Shown here: positions 1-9,821 of the stretch, piece after piece
Position numbering within the stretch: position 1 is the first letter of the stretch
Layout: each line of letters opens with the position of its first letter
NCBI RefSeq assembly: GCF_028867935.1
Contig: NZ_JAPQNS010000006.1
Coordinates: 248,001 to 312,000, forward strand
DNA length: 64,000 nucleotides
Direction: 5' to 3'
DNA from: Flavobacterium sp. SUN052
Lineage (GTDB): Bacteria > Bacteroidota > Bacteroidia > Flavobacteriales > Flavobacteriaceae
Translations under genes and position numbers: made by a program
The notes under the pieces: model-generated
Seen by the model: only the letters and a program-made list of their open reading frames with translations
Databases searched by the model: none
Told to the model about the DNA's origin: nothing

Positions 1-1
1 G

Positions 2-370
2 GATGTTCTATTTGTTGGTCGGGATATCGATACCGCTCAGAAGCCAAAAATTCTGCAAAAGCAGACTGAATATGCCAATACCTGTCGCAATCAACCTGCC
101 ATTTTGATGCTGCCTGTTCAATGTATTGAATACTGGCTTTGGTATATCAAACGCCACCGTGATGAACCGGGCAAGAACACGCCCCTAGAGTCGCAAACGC
201 GCTTGCAGGCTAAGGCGGCAATGTATGCAGGTACAAACGTAGTGGCTAAACAAATCCTGCTAGCCAATGACATTTTAGTGCATTTGGATGTTTTGTGGTT
301 AGAGCAACGCTCAGAAAGCTTCAGGCATTTCCATAATCAAGTGAAAACCTTCATCAATCAAACGCCATGA
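2..370 (+). CDS. C-terminal part of an unknown protein, possibly TOPRIM/DUF4276-like
   Basis: The reading frame is open from the left edge, so the N-terminus lies outside the window. About 122 residues are visible. Two segments stand out: FVGRDIDT near the start and ILMLPVQCIEYWLWYIK in the middle. The second resembles the region of RloB/DUF4276-type TOPRIM-like proteins that carries a conserved Glu followed by a Trp-rich helix. Such proteins are often partners of AAA ATPases in defence loci, but that partner would be outside the window. Its stop overlaps the start of the next gene (ATGA, 4 nt), which implies translational coupling with a metabolic gene and argues for caution about a defence role. 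The family call is by eye and weak; the existence of the gene is well supported. Confidence 0.55.
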   Translation, partial: DVLFVGRDIDTAQKPKILQKQTEYANTCRNQPAILMLPVQCIEYWLWYIKRHRDEPGKNTPLESQTRLQAKAAMYAGTNVVAKQILLANDILVHLDVLWLEQRSESFRHFHNQVKTFINQTP

Positions 371-1743
371 ACTATTACAACTCCATTATCGACACCATTG
401 GCAATACGCCTTTGGTGAAACTGAACAAAGTCACGAAGGGCATTCGGGGGACTATACTGGCCAAAGTCGAGTATTTCAACCCCGGCAACTCGGTTAAAGA
501 CCGCATCGCGGTGACCATGATCGAGGATGCCGAAGCGCGGGGTGTGCTAAAACCTGGTGGTACCATCATCGAGGGTACAAGCGGCAACACGGGCATGGGC
601 CTGGCGTTAGCAGCCATTGGCAAAGGCTACAAGTGCATCTTCACGATGGCCGACAAACAGTCGAAGGAGAAGATCGACATTTTGCGGGCTGTTGGTGCCG
701 AGGTAGTCGTTTGTCCAACCAACGTGTCGCCCGATGATCCGCGTTCGTATTATTCGGTGGCTAAACGGCTAAATCAGGAGATTCCGAACTCGCTGTATCC
801 GAACCAGTACGACAACATGGCCAACACGGCCGCTCACTACACCACTACGGGCCCCGAAATCTGGCGCGATACCGATGGTCGCATTACCCACTTTGCGGCT
901 GGCGTAGGCACGGGAGGCACCATTTGCGGTACTAGCAAATTCCTGAAAGAGCAGAACCCCGGTGTGGTGTCGGTGGGGATTGACACGTATGGCTCGGTGT
1001 TTAAGAAATATAAGGAAACGGGCGAGTTCGACGAGGGCGAGATTTATCCCTACCTTACCGAAGGGATTGGCGAAGATATTCTGCCCAAGAACGTCGATTT
1101 CAGCGTGATCGACCACTTTGTGAAAGTGACCGACAAAGACGCGGCTATCATGGCCCGGCGATTGTCACGTGAAGAGGGCCTTTTTGTGGGTTGGTCGTGC
1201 GGGTCGGCTATGCACGGCGCGTTGGAGTGGGCGCGGGAAAACCTGAAAGACGACGACATTATGGTCGTGATTCTACCCGATCACGGCACCCGCTATCTGG
1301 GCAAAATCTACAATGATGCTTGGATGCAGGATCACGGGTTCCTGGAAAACCGCCAGTTTAAAACCGCCCGCGACATTATCATCAACAAAAACGGGTCTGG
1401 TGCGCTCACAACCCTAGGGAAAAATGTGACTGTCTCGCAGGCGATTCAAGTGTTGAACCGTCACGGTATTTCGCAAATCCCCGTCACCGACGATGAAGGC
1501 CATATTGTGGGCAGCCTGACCGATTCAACCATCCTGAACCGGCTCATCGAAGACCCAACCGTGAAGGACCAGCCGGTAAGCGAGGTGATGGATAAACCGT
1601 TCAAATTTGTGGGGCTCAACAACACCGTCGATGTGCTGTCGTCGCTGATTGACCGCGACAACAAGGCGCTGCTGGTGCGCGACGAAGCTCAGCATGTTCA
1701 CATCATCACTCAGGCCGATTTGCTGGCTGCTATGACGAACTGA
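367..1743 (+). CDS. cbs: Cystathionine beta-synthase (PLP enzyme with C-terminal CBS pair)
   Basis: Fold-type II PLP enzyme that condenses serine (or an activated serine) with homocysteine to cystathionine in transsulfuration. The PLP lysine is K44 in NSVKDR; the substrate loop EGTSGNTG is at 69-76 and the phosphate-binding loop GVGTGGT at 179-185. Residues from about 345 to 458 form two CBS motifs (a Bateman module). The N-terminal heme domain of animal enzymes is absent, as usual in bacteria. The length of 458 aa is normal. The ATG overlaps the preceding stop by 4 nt. A cysteine synthase would lack the CBS pair, so cystathionine beta-synthase is preferred. Transcription probably ends at the hairpin just downstream. 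Confidence 0.93.
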   Translation: MNYYNSIIDTIGNTPLVKLNKVTKGIRGTILAKVEYFNPGNSVKDRIAVTMIEDAEARGVLKPGGTIIEGTSGNTGMGLALAAIGKGYKCIFTMADKQSKEKIDILRAVGAEVVVCPTNVSPDDPRSYYSVAKRLNQEIPNSLYPNQYDNMANTAAHYTTTGPEIWRDTDGRITHFAAGVGTGGTICGTSKFLKEQNPGVVSVGIDTYGSVFKKYKETGEFDEGEIYPYLTEGIGEDILPKNVDFSVIDHFVKVTDKDAAIMARRLSREEGLFVGWSCGSAMHGALEWARENLKDDDIMVVILPDHGTRYLGKIYNDAWMQDHGFLENRQFKTARDIIINKNGSGALTTLGKNVTVSQAIQVLNRHGISQIPVTDDEGHIVGSLTDSTILNRLIEDPTVKDQPVSEVMDKPFKFVGLNNTVDVLSSLIDRDNKALLVRDEAQHVHIITQADLLAAMTN

Positions 1744-1747
1744 AATT

Positions 1748-1815
1748 ATTGAGTGAATGAGCGAGTGCGCGTCAAGTAGGTATCACTCAATCGCGCACTC
1801 GCTCATTCACTCAAT
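1748..1815. terminator. 24-bp perfect inverted repeat between convergent genes
   Basis: Arms 1748-1771 and 1792-1815 are perfectly complementary over 24 bp, with a 20-nt loop. It begins 5 nt after the cbs stop and ends 2 nt before the stop of the convergent flippase gene, so it most likely terminates transcription in both directions. Its long arms and large loop match other repeats in this window (46446, 52156). Confidence 0.75.
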
Positions 1816-1816
1816 T

Positions 1817-3253
1817 TTAAATTGCTTCCCGCAGTGATTTCAACTCGGCAAACGATAGCTTGAACGCCAGCGTTAACCCCACGTACGTAGCTCCACCGAG
1901 GGCAATCTGCATAATGGTGTGAATTATACCTTCATGGCCAATTACCGATTTGTACATGGCGATTACGGCTACCATTACCACGCAGAAAAACAACGGCTGG
2001 ATAAAATTTTTCAGGAACAGGCTCAGGAAATCGCCCACGAGGTAATGAACCACCCAGAAATTAAGCACTAAGTTGAACAGGGTTACCAGCACAAACGAGA
2101 TGGCAATACCCGTGATGCCGTAAGCGTGCCCCATGATGTAGACCAGCGGGATTTTAACGACCAGCGTAGCCAGATTGAGGTAAAACAGCAGGTTGGGCTT
2201 CCCTTTGGTGAAAGCCAATGTGAACAGCGGATGCCCCAAACAGCTGAACAGCCCCACGAACACAAAAATCTGGATCAGGTGCGTGGTTTCGCTCCAGTTG
2301 GGGCCGTAAATGAGTGGCACTACGCTTTCGGCAGTAATGAAAAGCCCCGCCAGTAAGGGCAGATTACAAAACGTTAGTACATCCAGAATCTTCAAATAAG
2401 CCCGTTTTAGCCCTTCATTATCGTCCTGCATTTTAGCCAGAATAGGGTAGGCAACCTGCAAAATAATCGGGTTCAGGCGAATGATTGGAAAAACAGCCAA
2501 TTGGTAAGCAAGGGTGTAATAGCCCAGCATTTTCACGCCCAGGATACTACCGATAAAGAAGTTGTCGGCATTGGACTGAACGAAGCCTAAAATACCATCG
2601 CCGAGATTAAACACCCCAAACCGAAGGTGCTCCTGAACCTTGTTAATCGCAAATCGGAAGGCGGGTTTGAAAAGCGGTCGACCCAGGATGATTTGTAAGG
2701 CACTCTTAACCGATTGGCTAACCAACTGCCCAATAATCAGCGACAATTCCTCGAATCCACTGTACGCCAGTCCAACGGTGCTTAGTGTGCCAACAATGGT
2801 ACCGGTGATGTCGATTGTGGCTACTGACTTAAAGCGTAACTCTTTCTCTAGCAGAAACATGTAGAGTTGCCCAAAATACACAATCAGGAAGTAGCCCGAC
2901 GATAGCTGCAATACCCGCTCCAGTTTTGGTTCGCTATAAAACGAGACAATAGCGGGCGCGCTAAACTGGATGACGATAAAAATAAAAACCCCTACCAGCA
3001 TATTGAGCCAGTACAGGGTGGATAGCACCGTGCGGTCGCTCTCCTGTTTGTAGATGATCGAATTGGAAAAGCCGAGATTGGCAAATACGCCAAAAAAACC
3101 AATAATAAGGTTGCTGACTCCCACCACCCCAAAATCGGCCGGGGCCAGCAACCGGGCCAGCACGGCCACCTGCACAAACTGAAACACGGTCGAGATCACT
3201 GTTGAGATGGTGATCCACTTCCCGCCGTTCATGGCTTTTTCTTTATTGCTCAT
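1817..3253 (-). CDS. MOP-superfamily polysaccharide flippase (WzxC-like)
   Basis: A 478-residue, highly hydrophobic protein with about 12-14 predicted membrane segments. The N-terminus GGKWITISTVISTVFQFVQ followed by LARLLAPADFG is the typical start of Polysacc_synt/WzxC-type oligosaccharide flippases, which move lipid-linked sugar units across the inner membrane. No glycosyltransferases or other exopolysaccharide genes are next to it, so the exported glycan is unknown. The start is the ATG giving MSNKEKAMNGG; the ATG 7 codons later is possible. It converges on cbs and shares the long terminator hairpin. Confidence 0.85.
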   Translation of the reverse strand: MSNKEKAMNGGKWITISTVISTVFQFVQVAVLARLLAPADFGVVGVSNLIIGFFGVFANLGFSNSIIYKQESDRTVLSTLYWLNMLVGVFIFIVIQFSAPAIVSFYSEPKLERVLQLSSGYFLIVYFGQLYMFLLEKELRFKSVATIDITGTIVGTLSTVGLAYSGFEELSLIIGQLVSQSVKSALQIILGRPLFKPAFRFAINKVQEHLRFGVFNLGDGILGFVQSNADNFFIGSILGVKMLGYYTLAYQLAVFPIIRLNPIILQVAYPILAKMQDDNEGLKRAYLKILDVLTFCNLPLLAGLFITAESVVPLIYGPNWSETTHLIQIFVFVGLFSCLGHPLFTLAFTKGKPNLLFYLNLATLVVKIPLVYIMGHAYGITGIAISFVLVTLFNLVLNFWVVHYLVGDFLSLFLKNFIQPLFFCVVMVAVIAMYKSVIGHEGIIHTIMQIALGGATYVGLTLAFKLSFAELKSLREAI

Positions 3254-3367
3254 TTATCTGTTTGGCAAGTCGGAAGCGAATAATGCAAATTCGCTTCCGA
3301 CTTTATCCAATACATATGACGCCCATATACTGCATTCGTAACATGTTGCGCTGGAGTTTCGGTAGCC

Positions 3368-4873
3368 TCATTCAATTCCTCCCATCCATTTTTTCAGGGG
3401 CTTTGTGAAAGCCAGCAACACCAGACCCGCTACCAACGAGAATACCGCAACGCTTTGGAACATACTGGGCATTTGCTGGACGTTCTCTTCGTCGAAGCCT
3501 CCCGCAAATAAACCCGCCATCAGGTTACCCAGTGATGTACCTACAAACCAAAGCCCCATCAACTGGCTTGCGTAGCGTTTGGGAGCCAGTTTGGAAAATG
3601 AACTCAGGCCCACCGGGCTTATAAACAGTTCGCCCAGAGTGAAAAACATGTAGGTGAAGGTCAGGTACAGGGCTGACGTACGCACACCAGTCAGGGCAAT
3701 TTTAGCCGCAACAATCATAATTAAATAAGCTACCCCAATCAGCAATAGGCTGGTAGCTACTTTGGCGGGCACCGGATAATTTATTTTGCGATTGGCTAAG
3801 AATACCCACAAAGCCGCCAGAACAGGCGAGAACATAAGAATGAAGGCCGGGTTCAGGTTCTGAAACCAGCTCGACGGAATCTGCCAGCCAAAAATACTTA
3901 ACTCAGTGTAGCGGTCAGCAAAAATTTGTAGTGACGAACCTTGTTGCTCATTTCCAGCCCAGTACATTGCCGAGGCCATGAAAAAGACAAACAGCACAGC
4001 GACTCGTTTTTTCTCAACGGTAGTCAGCCCCCCCGCAATCAGAATATAGGCAAAATAACCAAGGGCAATCATCGAAATAATGGTACCCATAGCGCGGGCC
4101 AAGCCAAGTGCGGTAGTCATATCCAGGATTTCCGAGAACTGCAACGTCGCCAGCACCACCACCATCACGGCCAGAAAAAGCAGCATAGATCGGTTTCCAC
4201 TCGACGACTCTCCTTCGGTTTTAACTGGCTGGGCCACAAAATGGCCTGAATCTCCCAGATATCGCTGGGCAAACGTTCGGAAGGTGATGATACCCAGCGC
4301 CATAGCTACGGCAGCCGCTCCGAAACCATAATGCCAGCCAACTTTTTGACCCAGATAGCCAACCACAAAAATGCCTAGCAATGAACCCAGGTTGATACCC
4401 ATATAAAAGATGGAAAAAGCGGCATCTTTCCGGGCTCCACCTTCGGGGTATAACTCGCCAACAAGTGTACTAATGTTTGGTTTGAGGAGGCCTGTGCCAA
4501 GAGCTACTACGCATAAACCGAGGTAAAAAAGGGCGGTACCCGCTGGAAAGGCCAGAATAATGTGGCCAAGCATAATGACCATGCCGCCGTACAGGATTGA
4601 TTTGCGCTGGCCAAGAATATTGTCGGCAATCCAGCCGCCGGGTAGTGAAAGCAAATAAACCGAAGCGGTATAAATGCCGTAGATCGCACCCCCTTCGGCT
4701 TCATTGAGGCCCATGCCGCCCCGTACATTATCAATCAGGAACAGCAACAGGATGGCCCGCATTCCGTAGTAGCTGAATCGCTCCCACATTTCAGTGAAAA
4801 ACAAAACGAAAAGGCCAGTTGGATGGCCCAAGATTGTACCTGTGGGGGCAGGTTTCGTTGCCGTAGCGTCCAT
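3368..4873 (-). CDS. Proton-dependent oligopeptide (POT/PTR2) transporter
   Basis: A 501-residue MFS protein of the POT family, which imports di- and tripeptides with protons. The family motif ExxER is present at E28-R32 (EMWERFSYYG), and a second signature, GGWIADNILGQRKS, lies near residue 80. The C-terminal half carries the expected further helices, including FISPVGLSSFSKLAPKR, a conserved POT segment. Length and layout are normal. It is monocistronic: 114 bp separate it from the flippase and about 250 bp of non-coding DNA lie upstream. Confidence 0.92.
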   Translation of the reverse strand: MDATATKPAPTGTILGHPTGLFVLFFTEMWERFSYYGMRAILLLFLIDNVRGGMGLNEAEGGAIYGIYTASVYLLSLPGGWIADNILGQRKSILYGGMVIMLGHIILAFPAGTALFYLGLCVVALGTGLLKPNISTLVGELYPEGGARKDAAFSIFYMGINLGSLLGIFVVGYLGQKVGWHYGFGAAAVAMALGIITFRTFAQRYLGDSGHFVAQPVKTEGESSSGNRSMLLFLAVMVVVLATLQFSEILDMTTALGLARAMGTIISMIALGYFAYILIAGGLTTVEKKRVAVLFVFFMASAMYWAGNEQQGSSLQIFADRYTELSIFGWQIPSSWFQNLNPAFILMFSPVLAALWVFLANRKINYPVPAKVATSLLLIGVAYLIMIVAAKIALTGVRTSALYLTFTYMFFTLGELFISPVGLSSFSKLAPKRYASQLMGLWFVGTSLGNLMAGLFAGGFDEENVQQMPSMFQSVAVFSLVAGLVLLAFTKPLKKWMGGIE

Positions 4874-5120
4874 TCAGTAAGTCAAAAAGATAGATGAAGT
4901 TTGGTGTACAAAGCCATTTGACGTTGCATTTGTACATAAACGATAATAAAGGATGGTAAATATACTCCCGAAGCGGTGATTAGCCAATTTAAGGCTATAG
5001 ACAGTAGGGTAATTACATTAGGCCCTAAGTTGGCTAAGAAGTTGAGCGAGGTAGGCATCATTCCAAACTGCTTTTTTCCGCTTGCGCGTTTCCTTACCTT
5101 GAAGATCGTCTATAAGCTGA

Positions 5121-5648
5121 TCATGGTTGCGATTGGGCAATGAGAATTACCTCCTGCGAGGACGATTGAGAAGAATTGGCGGGTGAACCAGCAGGTGGGA
5201 TCAACAATCCCCCGCCCACTGTCCGCTCGTAGAAGAACTTTGTGAATCTCCCTACGCTTCCATTGTAGGCGGGAAGAGTTACGGAAGGACTAGAGGTTTT
5301 TAGAGAAAACTGGTAATCATAATTGGTTAGACTGACAACAACCTCTCGGCTGAAGTCAGACCGAACGCCTTTTCGCCAATAAGAGCTTCTTATAATGAGC
5401 TGATCTGACCCCGTGACACCAATGGCAATTATGAAGTTGTCGACCCCAATTTTGTTGATTACAGGCTTATAACCTACCGTGTTTGGTAACGAAGAGAATA
5501 GTGTATCACCCGCTACGATGTAGGTCGTAACCTGATAGCGGCCAGCGGCTCCGGCAGCCACGCCCGTAAGCTTGTCGTCTGAACGGCAGCTGAGTATGCT
5601 AACGAAAGCGAAAAATAGCAGGGTCTTGTTGATAAAGTAAAAGCTCAT
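5121..5648 (-). CDS. Small lipoprotein of unknown function
   Basis: A 175-residue protein. The N-terminus has a hydrophobic stretch ending in a lipobox-like ILSC at about residues 18-21, so it is probably lipidated. The mature part is rich in beta-type sequence and ends in a Ser-rich tail (NSSQSSSQEV). No catalytic motif is visible and no known family was recognised. It lies 90 bp from the next lipoprotein gene on the same strand and may be co-transcribed with it. Confidence 0.7.
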   Translation of the reverse strand: MSFYFINKTLLFFAFVSILSCRSDDKLTGVAAGAAGRYQVTTYIVAGDTLFSSLPNTVGYKPVINKIGVDNFIIAIGVTGSDQLIIRSSYWRKGVRSDFSREVVVSLTNYDYQFSLKTSSPSVTLPAYNGSVGRFTKFFYERTVGGGLLIPPAGSPANSSQSSSQEVILIAQSQP

Positions 5649-5738
5649 ACGTTACCCGAAATTACATTTTATTTAGGGTAATTGGAATTTGAGTTTCTTT
5701 CGCTTTCATGCGATTGCCCTATATAAGCAGGACCAGCC

Positions 5739-7184
5739 TTACCGACTTATACTCCGCAGCCTGATTCGCCCTGTCCGTTCGTTGCTGGCGCGGATGGTGC
5801 TGGGAGTAGCTTCTAACTGAATCTGGGTAATGATTCCCTGCCATTCAGGTACCCGGCTCAGGTCAACGGTGTACGTCCGAAACTGTCCATCGCCAACAAT
5901 AGGGAAGTCAACGCCACCAGTCAACTCTTTAAATTCAACATCGCCGGGTTTGCGCCAGTTGAGCCGGGCGGTGGGGGCGGTGGTTGTGAACGCGGCTTCA
6001 ATAACTAAGCGGGGCACCTCAGCAGCTCGCCAGAAAACTTTGGGAGATTTAATATAAAAGCTTGTTCGAGTAGTATCGGTGCGACCCCATTGCACCGATA
6101 GTTCATTGCGGATGGGCAAGCCCGAATCGCGGGTATTGTTGTAATGCCACCCTTGCCGGGTGTTCGTAAACCGGTAATTTGGGCCGGTGGCCGGTCGAGG
6201 CTGGCTATACGCAAACTGCCGGATCTGCTCCAGCGTCCCCACGATAAGGTCGTATTCGAACTCAAACACGGCATTGTGGTCCATAACGTAAAATGGCACT
6301 GCCGTCAGGTAGGCTGTAGCATCGTCACGTTCGCCACCGTAGCCAGCCGCCCCAAAAAAGCCCGATATAAACCGAAATTCGTTCGGGCGGTAGATGCCCA
6401 CACCACGGCCTTCTTTATTCACGAAAGCGGCCCAGTTCTCGGTGGTGTATCGATCAGCAATGGGGTGAGCCGTATTAACCTCAAACAGGGCATCGTTAGT
6501 AAACGGTTGGTTGCCCGAGTAGGTCACCATCCGGTAATAGGGCCCGTTCAAATACATACAGGGGGATTCCTGCGTGCGGGCTTCGTACTGGGTTGTATCG
6601 CGCCGGGCCACCTGACTGCGGCTCCGAACATGGATAACATTGCCCCGAAGTTCGAGCCAGTGCTCCATCACGCATTCGGCGGGTTCGTTGAGTAGTGGCC
6701 AGATCAGCGGAGCCGTTTTTACATACAAGCGGTTTGTACTGTCGCTGCGATACGTGACAACCTGCGAAGGATTGTTATGAATATCGCCCGTTTGCACCGG
6801 ATTCCACCCCAAACCCGACCAGAACGACACGGGTTGTTTTCCGTTCTGGCTGTAGGGAATCGGACCGGAGTAGAGCGCCGTTTGCAATTGTCGCCCTAGG
6901 TCGAAATTGTTAATCATGTTTTCGCCCTTGGGGCCATCCGTCAGGTAGGTGATGGCCCCACCCGCGTTGAGGTCAATGCCGACTTTGACCAGCCCGCTTT
7001 CCAGAAAAATACGCTGTGGGGGTGGAATTACGGGTGGTTGCACAAACCCACCACCGGGTAGTACGGGAGCAGGATAAACCGTTTCGATCCCATCCCCGCA
7101 ACTGGCCAGCCAGATAGCGAGAATCACCATCAACCCCAACTGTCCGATCTGTCGCGCGCTTCTGTATTGCATAAATTGTTGCAT
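5739..7184 (-). CDS. Lipoprotein with beta-sandwich domains, possibly carbohydrate-related
   Basis: A 481-residue lipoprotein: hydrophobic leader then lipobox LASC near residues 26-29 and a proline-rich linker (VQPPVIPPP). The body from about residue 58 is beta-rich (GLVKVGIDLNAGGAITYLTD), reminiscent of galactose-mutarotase-like or sugar-binding sandwiches. The last 140 residues, starting near WHYNNTRDSG, look like a separate jelly-roll (PRLVIEAAF, TYTVDLSR, RIRLRSISR), as in carbohydrate-binding modules. No catalytic pair is evident. The domain reading is inference; surface lipoprotein is secure. A second ATG four codons into the ORF is an alternative start. Confidence 0.65.
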   Translation of the reverse strand: MQQFMQYRSARQIGQLGLMVILAIWLASCGDGIETVYPAPVLPGGGFVQPPVIPPPQRIFLESGLVKVGIDLNAGGAITYLTDGPKGENMINNFDLGRQLQTALYSGPIPYSQNGKQPVSFWSGLGWNPVQTGDIHNNPSQVVTYRSDSTNRLYVKTAPLIWPLLNEPAECVMEHWLELRGNVIHVRSRSQVARRDTTQYEARTQESPCMYLNGPYYRMVTYSGNQPFTNDALFEVNTAHPIADRYTTENWAAFVNKEGRGVGIYRPNEFRFISGFFGAAGYGGERDDATAYLTAVPFYVMDHNAVFEFEYDLIVGTLEQIRQFAYSQPRPATGPNYRFTNTRQGWHYNNTRDSGLPIRNELSVQWGRTDTTRTSFYIKSPKVFWRAAEVPRLVIEAAFTTTAPTARLNWRKPGDVEFKELTGGVDFPIVGDGQFRTYTVDLSRVPEWQGIITQIQLEATPSTIRASNERTGRIRLRSISR

Positions 7185-7234
7185 CTATGCACAAAACTAC
7201 CCGTTTCTTCTTCGCAACGCTTTCCATTGGGTAG

Positions 7235-9103
7235 TTATTTGCTGGGTAAACCGCCCGCCACCTCTACCAGGCGCACTAGCTCACGCCGATAACCGTCGGG
7301 GTCGGAGCCGAAGGCATTGCGAGCCAAAGCGGCCATGGTACCGTAGGTAGCTTTGCCCCGGTACTCAGATTCGCGCAACACCAATCCGAAACCAGCTACG
7401 GCGGTTGCAAACCGGCAGTCGTCTGAGGTGTTGCCCAGTGGCACCGGGGCTGCTGTGTGGATGTGGGTAAGCAATTGACTCTGGCTGTCGTCGGGATTCT
7501 TGTAGCGCACTTTCAGCGTCAGGCGTTCGTCGCGGGTGCCGGGCGTGGTAACCAGGTCGGCCGTTTTTTGGTACTTGAGATCGTTAGTCGTGTTCGGCAG
7601 GTAGCTGCTGGTGAAGCCTGTTGGAATCAGTTCGTACAGGGCCGTAACGCTGTGGCCGGAGCCGAGGTCGCCCGCATCTTTTTTGTCATTAGTAAAATCT
7701 TCGTTGTTGAGTTGCCGATTTTCGTAGCCAATAAGCCGGTAGCCCTGCACAAAGCGCGGATTAAACTCCAGTTGTAGTTTTACATCTTTGGCTACGGTAA
7801 ACAGCGTGCCACCAAACTCCTGTCCAAACACTTTGCGAGCTTCCTGCGCATTGTCGATGTAGGCGTAGTTTCCGTTGCCCTTATCGGCCAGCGATTCGAG
7901 TTTGCTGTCTTTATAATTGCCCATCCCGAAGCCAAGCACGCTCAGAAACACCCCACTTTCGCGCTCTTTTTCTATCAGTCGTTCAAGGTCACCATTGAGT
8001 GAGACGCCCACATTGAAATCACCATCAGAGGCCAGAATCACACGGTTGTTGCCCCCTTTTAGGAGGTGTTCACGAGCCGTTTTATAGGCCAGCTGAATAC
8101 CTGCTCCCCCGGCCGTGCTGCCCCCCGCTTCAAGACCGTTGATAGCCTCCCGAATGCGTTCAACTTTATTACCCGGCGTGGGTGGTAACACCAGACCAGC
8201 AGCCCCGGCATATACCACAATAGATACCCGGTCAGACGGCCGAAGCTGATTAACCAGTTCATTCATAGCCATCTTCACTAACGGTAGCTTGTTATGTGCG
8301 TTCATTGAGCCCGACACATCGATCAGGAATGTGAGGTTTGCAGGCGGCAGATTATCGGTTGGAATTGTGCGAGCCTGCAACCCAATCCGCAGTAGTTGCA
8401 GGCCGGGGTTAAACGGGGATTCAGTTAGCTCAGTGGTGATCGAAACGGGGTCTTTGCTGGTTGGCTGAGGTAATTCGTACCGGAAATAATTAATCATTTC
8501 CTCCACCCGAATGGCATCTTTGGGTGGTAACTGCCCCATGTTCAGAAACCGCCGGACGTTAGTATAAGCCGCCCGGTCTACATCGGCCGAAAACGTGGTA
8601 ACGGGTTGCTGGCGCACGTCCCGGAAACCATCTTCCCGAATCGGGCTATAGTCTTCGGTGTTATTGTCGGATCTGGGGAATGAGGGCGGTACGGTCATTT
8701 CGTAAGCAACAGTCGGCGACGATGCTATTCCCATTATCGATTTTCGTTGCTGTTTGCCGTAGCCTGTTACCACCACTTCGTTTAGTGCCCTGCTATCGGG
8801 GTGCAACAGTACGTCGATGCCTGTGGAGAATGACTTGGGTTTTATTTCTTTACTGATGTAGCCGATAAACGAAACTATCACCGCCGTTTTTAATGAATCG
8901 TTGATAATCAGTTGGTAACGGCCCTGGCTATCGGTTGTTGTACCAATTTGGGTCCCTTTTATCTGTAGAGCAACCCCCGACAATGGAGTAAAATCCTGGG
9001 CATCGCGAACGGTGCCGGTGAGGGTGCGCGAGGTGGGCTTGGTTTGGGCACAAGCCAGCGTTGTGAATAAAACGCATAGAAAAAGTGTTGCTTTATGGAG
9101 CAT
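7235..9103 (-). CDS. VWA-domain protein with carboxypeptidase-regulatory-like N-terminus (YfbK type)
   Basis: A 622-residue exported protein. The N-terminus MLHKATLFLCVLFTTLACAQ is a signal peptide, perhaps lipidated. Residues about 26-112 form a CarboxypepD_reg-like sandwich ending in LNEVVVTGYG, the peptide normally found just before SusC plug domains. Then come the von_Willebrand-type N-terminal segment (IREDGFRDV, ADVDRAAYTNVRRFLNMG), a VWA domain with MIDAS motif DVSGSMN, and a C-terminal DUF3520-like part, the order seen in E. coli YfbK. It is divergent from the ECF sigma gene (97 bp apart), suggesting an envelope-sensing role. Confidence 0.85.
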   Translation of the reverse strand: MLHKATLFLCVLFTTLACAQTKPTSRTLTGTVRDAQDFTPLSGVALQIKGTQIGTTTDSQGRYQLIINDSLKTAVIVSFIGYISKEIKPKSFSTGIDVLLHPDSRALNEVVVTGYGKQQRKSIMGIASSPTVAYEMTVPPSFPRSDNNTEDYSPIREDGFRDVRQQPVTTFSADVDRAAYTNVRRFLNMGQLPPKDAIRVEEMINYFRYELPQPTSKDPVSITTELTESPFNPGLQLLRIGLQARTIPTDNLPPANLTFLIDVSGSMNAHNKLPLVKMAMNELVNQLRPSDRVSIVVYAGAAGLVLPPTPGNKVERIREAINGLEAGGSTAGGAGIQLAYKTAREHLLKGGNNRVILASDGDFNVGVSLNGDLERLIEKERESGVFLSVLGFGMGNYKDSKLESLADKGNGNYAYIDNAQEARKVFGQEFGGTLFTVAKDVKLQLEFNPRFVQGYRLIGYENRQLNNEDFTNDKKDAGDLGSGHSVTALYELIPTGFTSSYLPNTTNDLKYQKTADLVTTPGTRDERLTLKVRYKNPDDSQSQLLTHIHTAAPVPLGNTSDDCRFATAVAGFGLVLRESEYRGKATYGTMAALARNAFGSDPDGYRRELVRLVEVAGGLPSK

Positions 9104-9200
9104 GGCGTATGGAATCAGTTATGGTTTTGCATCTTTATTGTGAAGTGGATGCAAGCCACCACGCCATTGCACAAGTGAGCCCGAATAAATTCAGAACCGG

Positions 9201-9821
9201 ATGTTTTTAAAGCGGTTTCGCCCTTTTCGATCTTCACCCGCCCGTCCTCAGACGGACGCAGAATTCGTTGCGGCCTACCGTGAAACCGGCGATCTTGACC
9301 TCTTGGGTGAACTCTACGAGCGTCATATGGATTTAGTTTATGCGGTGTGTTTCAAGTATTTGCGTGACGAAGAAGAAAGTCGCGATGCCGTTATGCAGTT
9401 ATTTGAGCAATTGATAACGGACTTGCGTCGGCACGAGGTTGTGAACTTCAAAAGTTGGCTTCACAGCGTAGCACGCAACCACTGCCTCATGATTTTGCGT
9501 AGTCGGAAAACGGTTGTTATCGAAAGCGCAGATGGCTTTGTGCTGACTGACGATACCAATGGTGAGGGACACCAGGCTCTGGAACACTCGCTGAGGCAGC
9601 TGACCGATGAGAAAGATGACTTCGATCTGGAAGAAAATCTAACCCGGATGAACGGCTGTCTGCAAACGCTACCCGCCGAACAGCGGCAATGCGTTGACTT
9701 ATTTTATTTACAGGAAAAATCGTACGTCGAAGTGTCCGAACTTACGGGCTTCGACTTGAAACAGGTGAAAAGTTACCTTCAAAACGGTCGCCGGAATCTG
9801 AAAAACTGCATGATGAAGTGA
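9201..9821 (+). CDS. ECF-type RNA polymerase sigma factor
   Basis: A 206-residue sigma-70 family factor. Region 2 spans about 22-95 (LGELYERHMDLVYAVCFKYL and the NFKSWLHSVARNHCL helix); region 4 spans about 145-200 (LQTLPAEQRQCVDLFYL, SYVEVSELTG, VKSYLQNGRRNL). Together with the overlapping downstream anti-sigma gene this is a standard ECF pair. Region 2 is atypical in keeping only short connecting loops, and an acidic linker (residues 110-140) joins the domains. The intergenic space upstream is shared with the divergent VWA gene, a likely target. Confidence 0.9.
   Translation: MFLKRFRPFRSSPARPQTDAEFVAAYRETGDLDLLGELYERHMDLVYAVCFKYLRDEEESRDAVMQLFEQLITDLRRHEVVNFKSWLHSVARNHCLMILRSRKTVVIESADGFVLTDDTNGEGHQALEHSLRQLTDEKDDFDLEENLTRMNGCLQTLPAEQRQCVDLFYLQEKSYVEVSELTGFDLKQVKSYLQNGRRNLKNCMMK

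Noticed and set aside
4995..5120. Short minus-strand frame continuing past the lipoprotein stop (ETRKRKKAVWNDAYLAQLL)
   Set aside because: It has no in-frame start codon and about 40 codons without a stop is within chance; could be a decayed gene end but is not supported.
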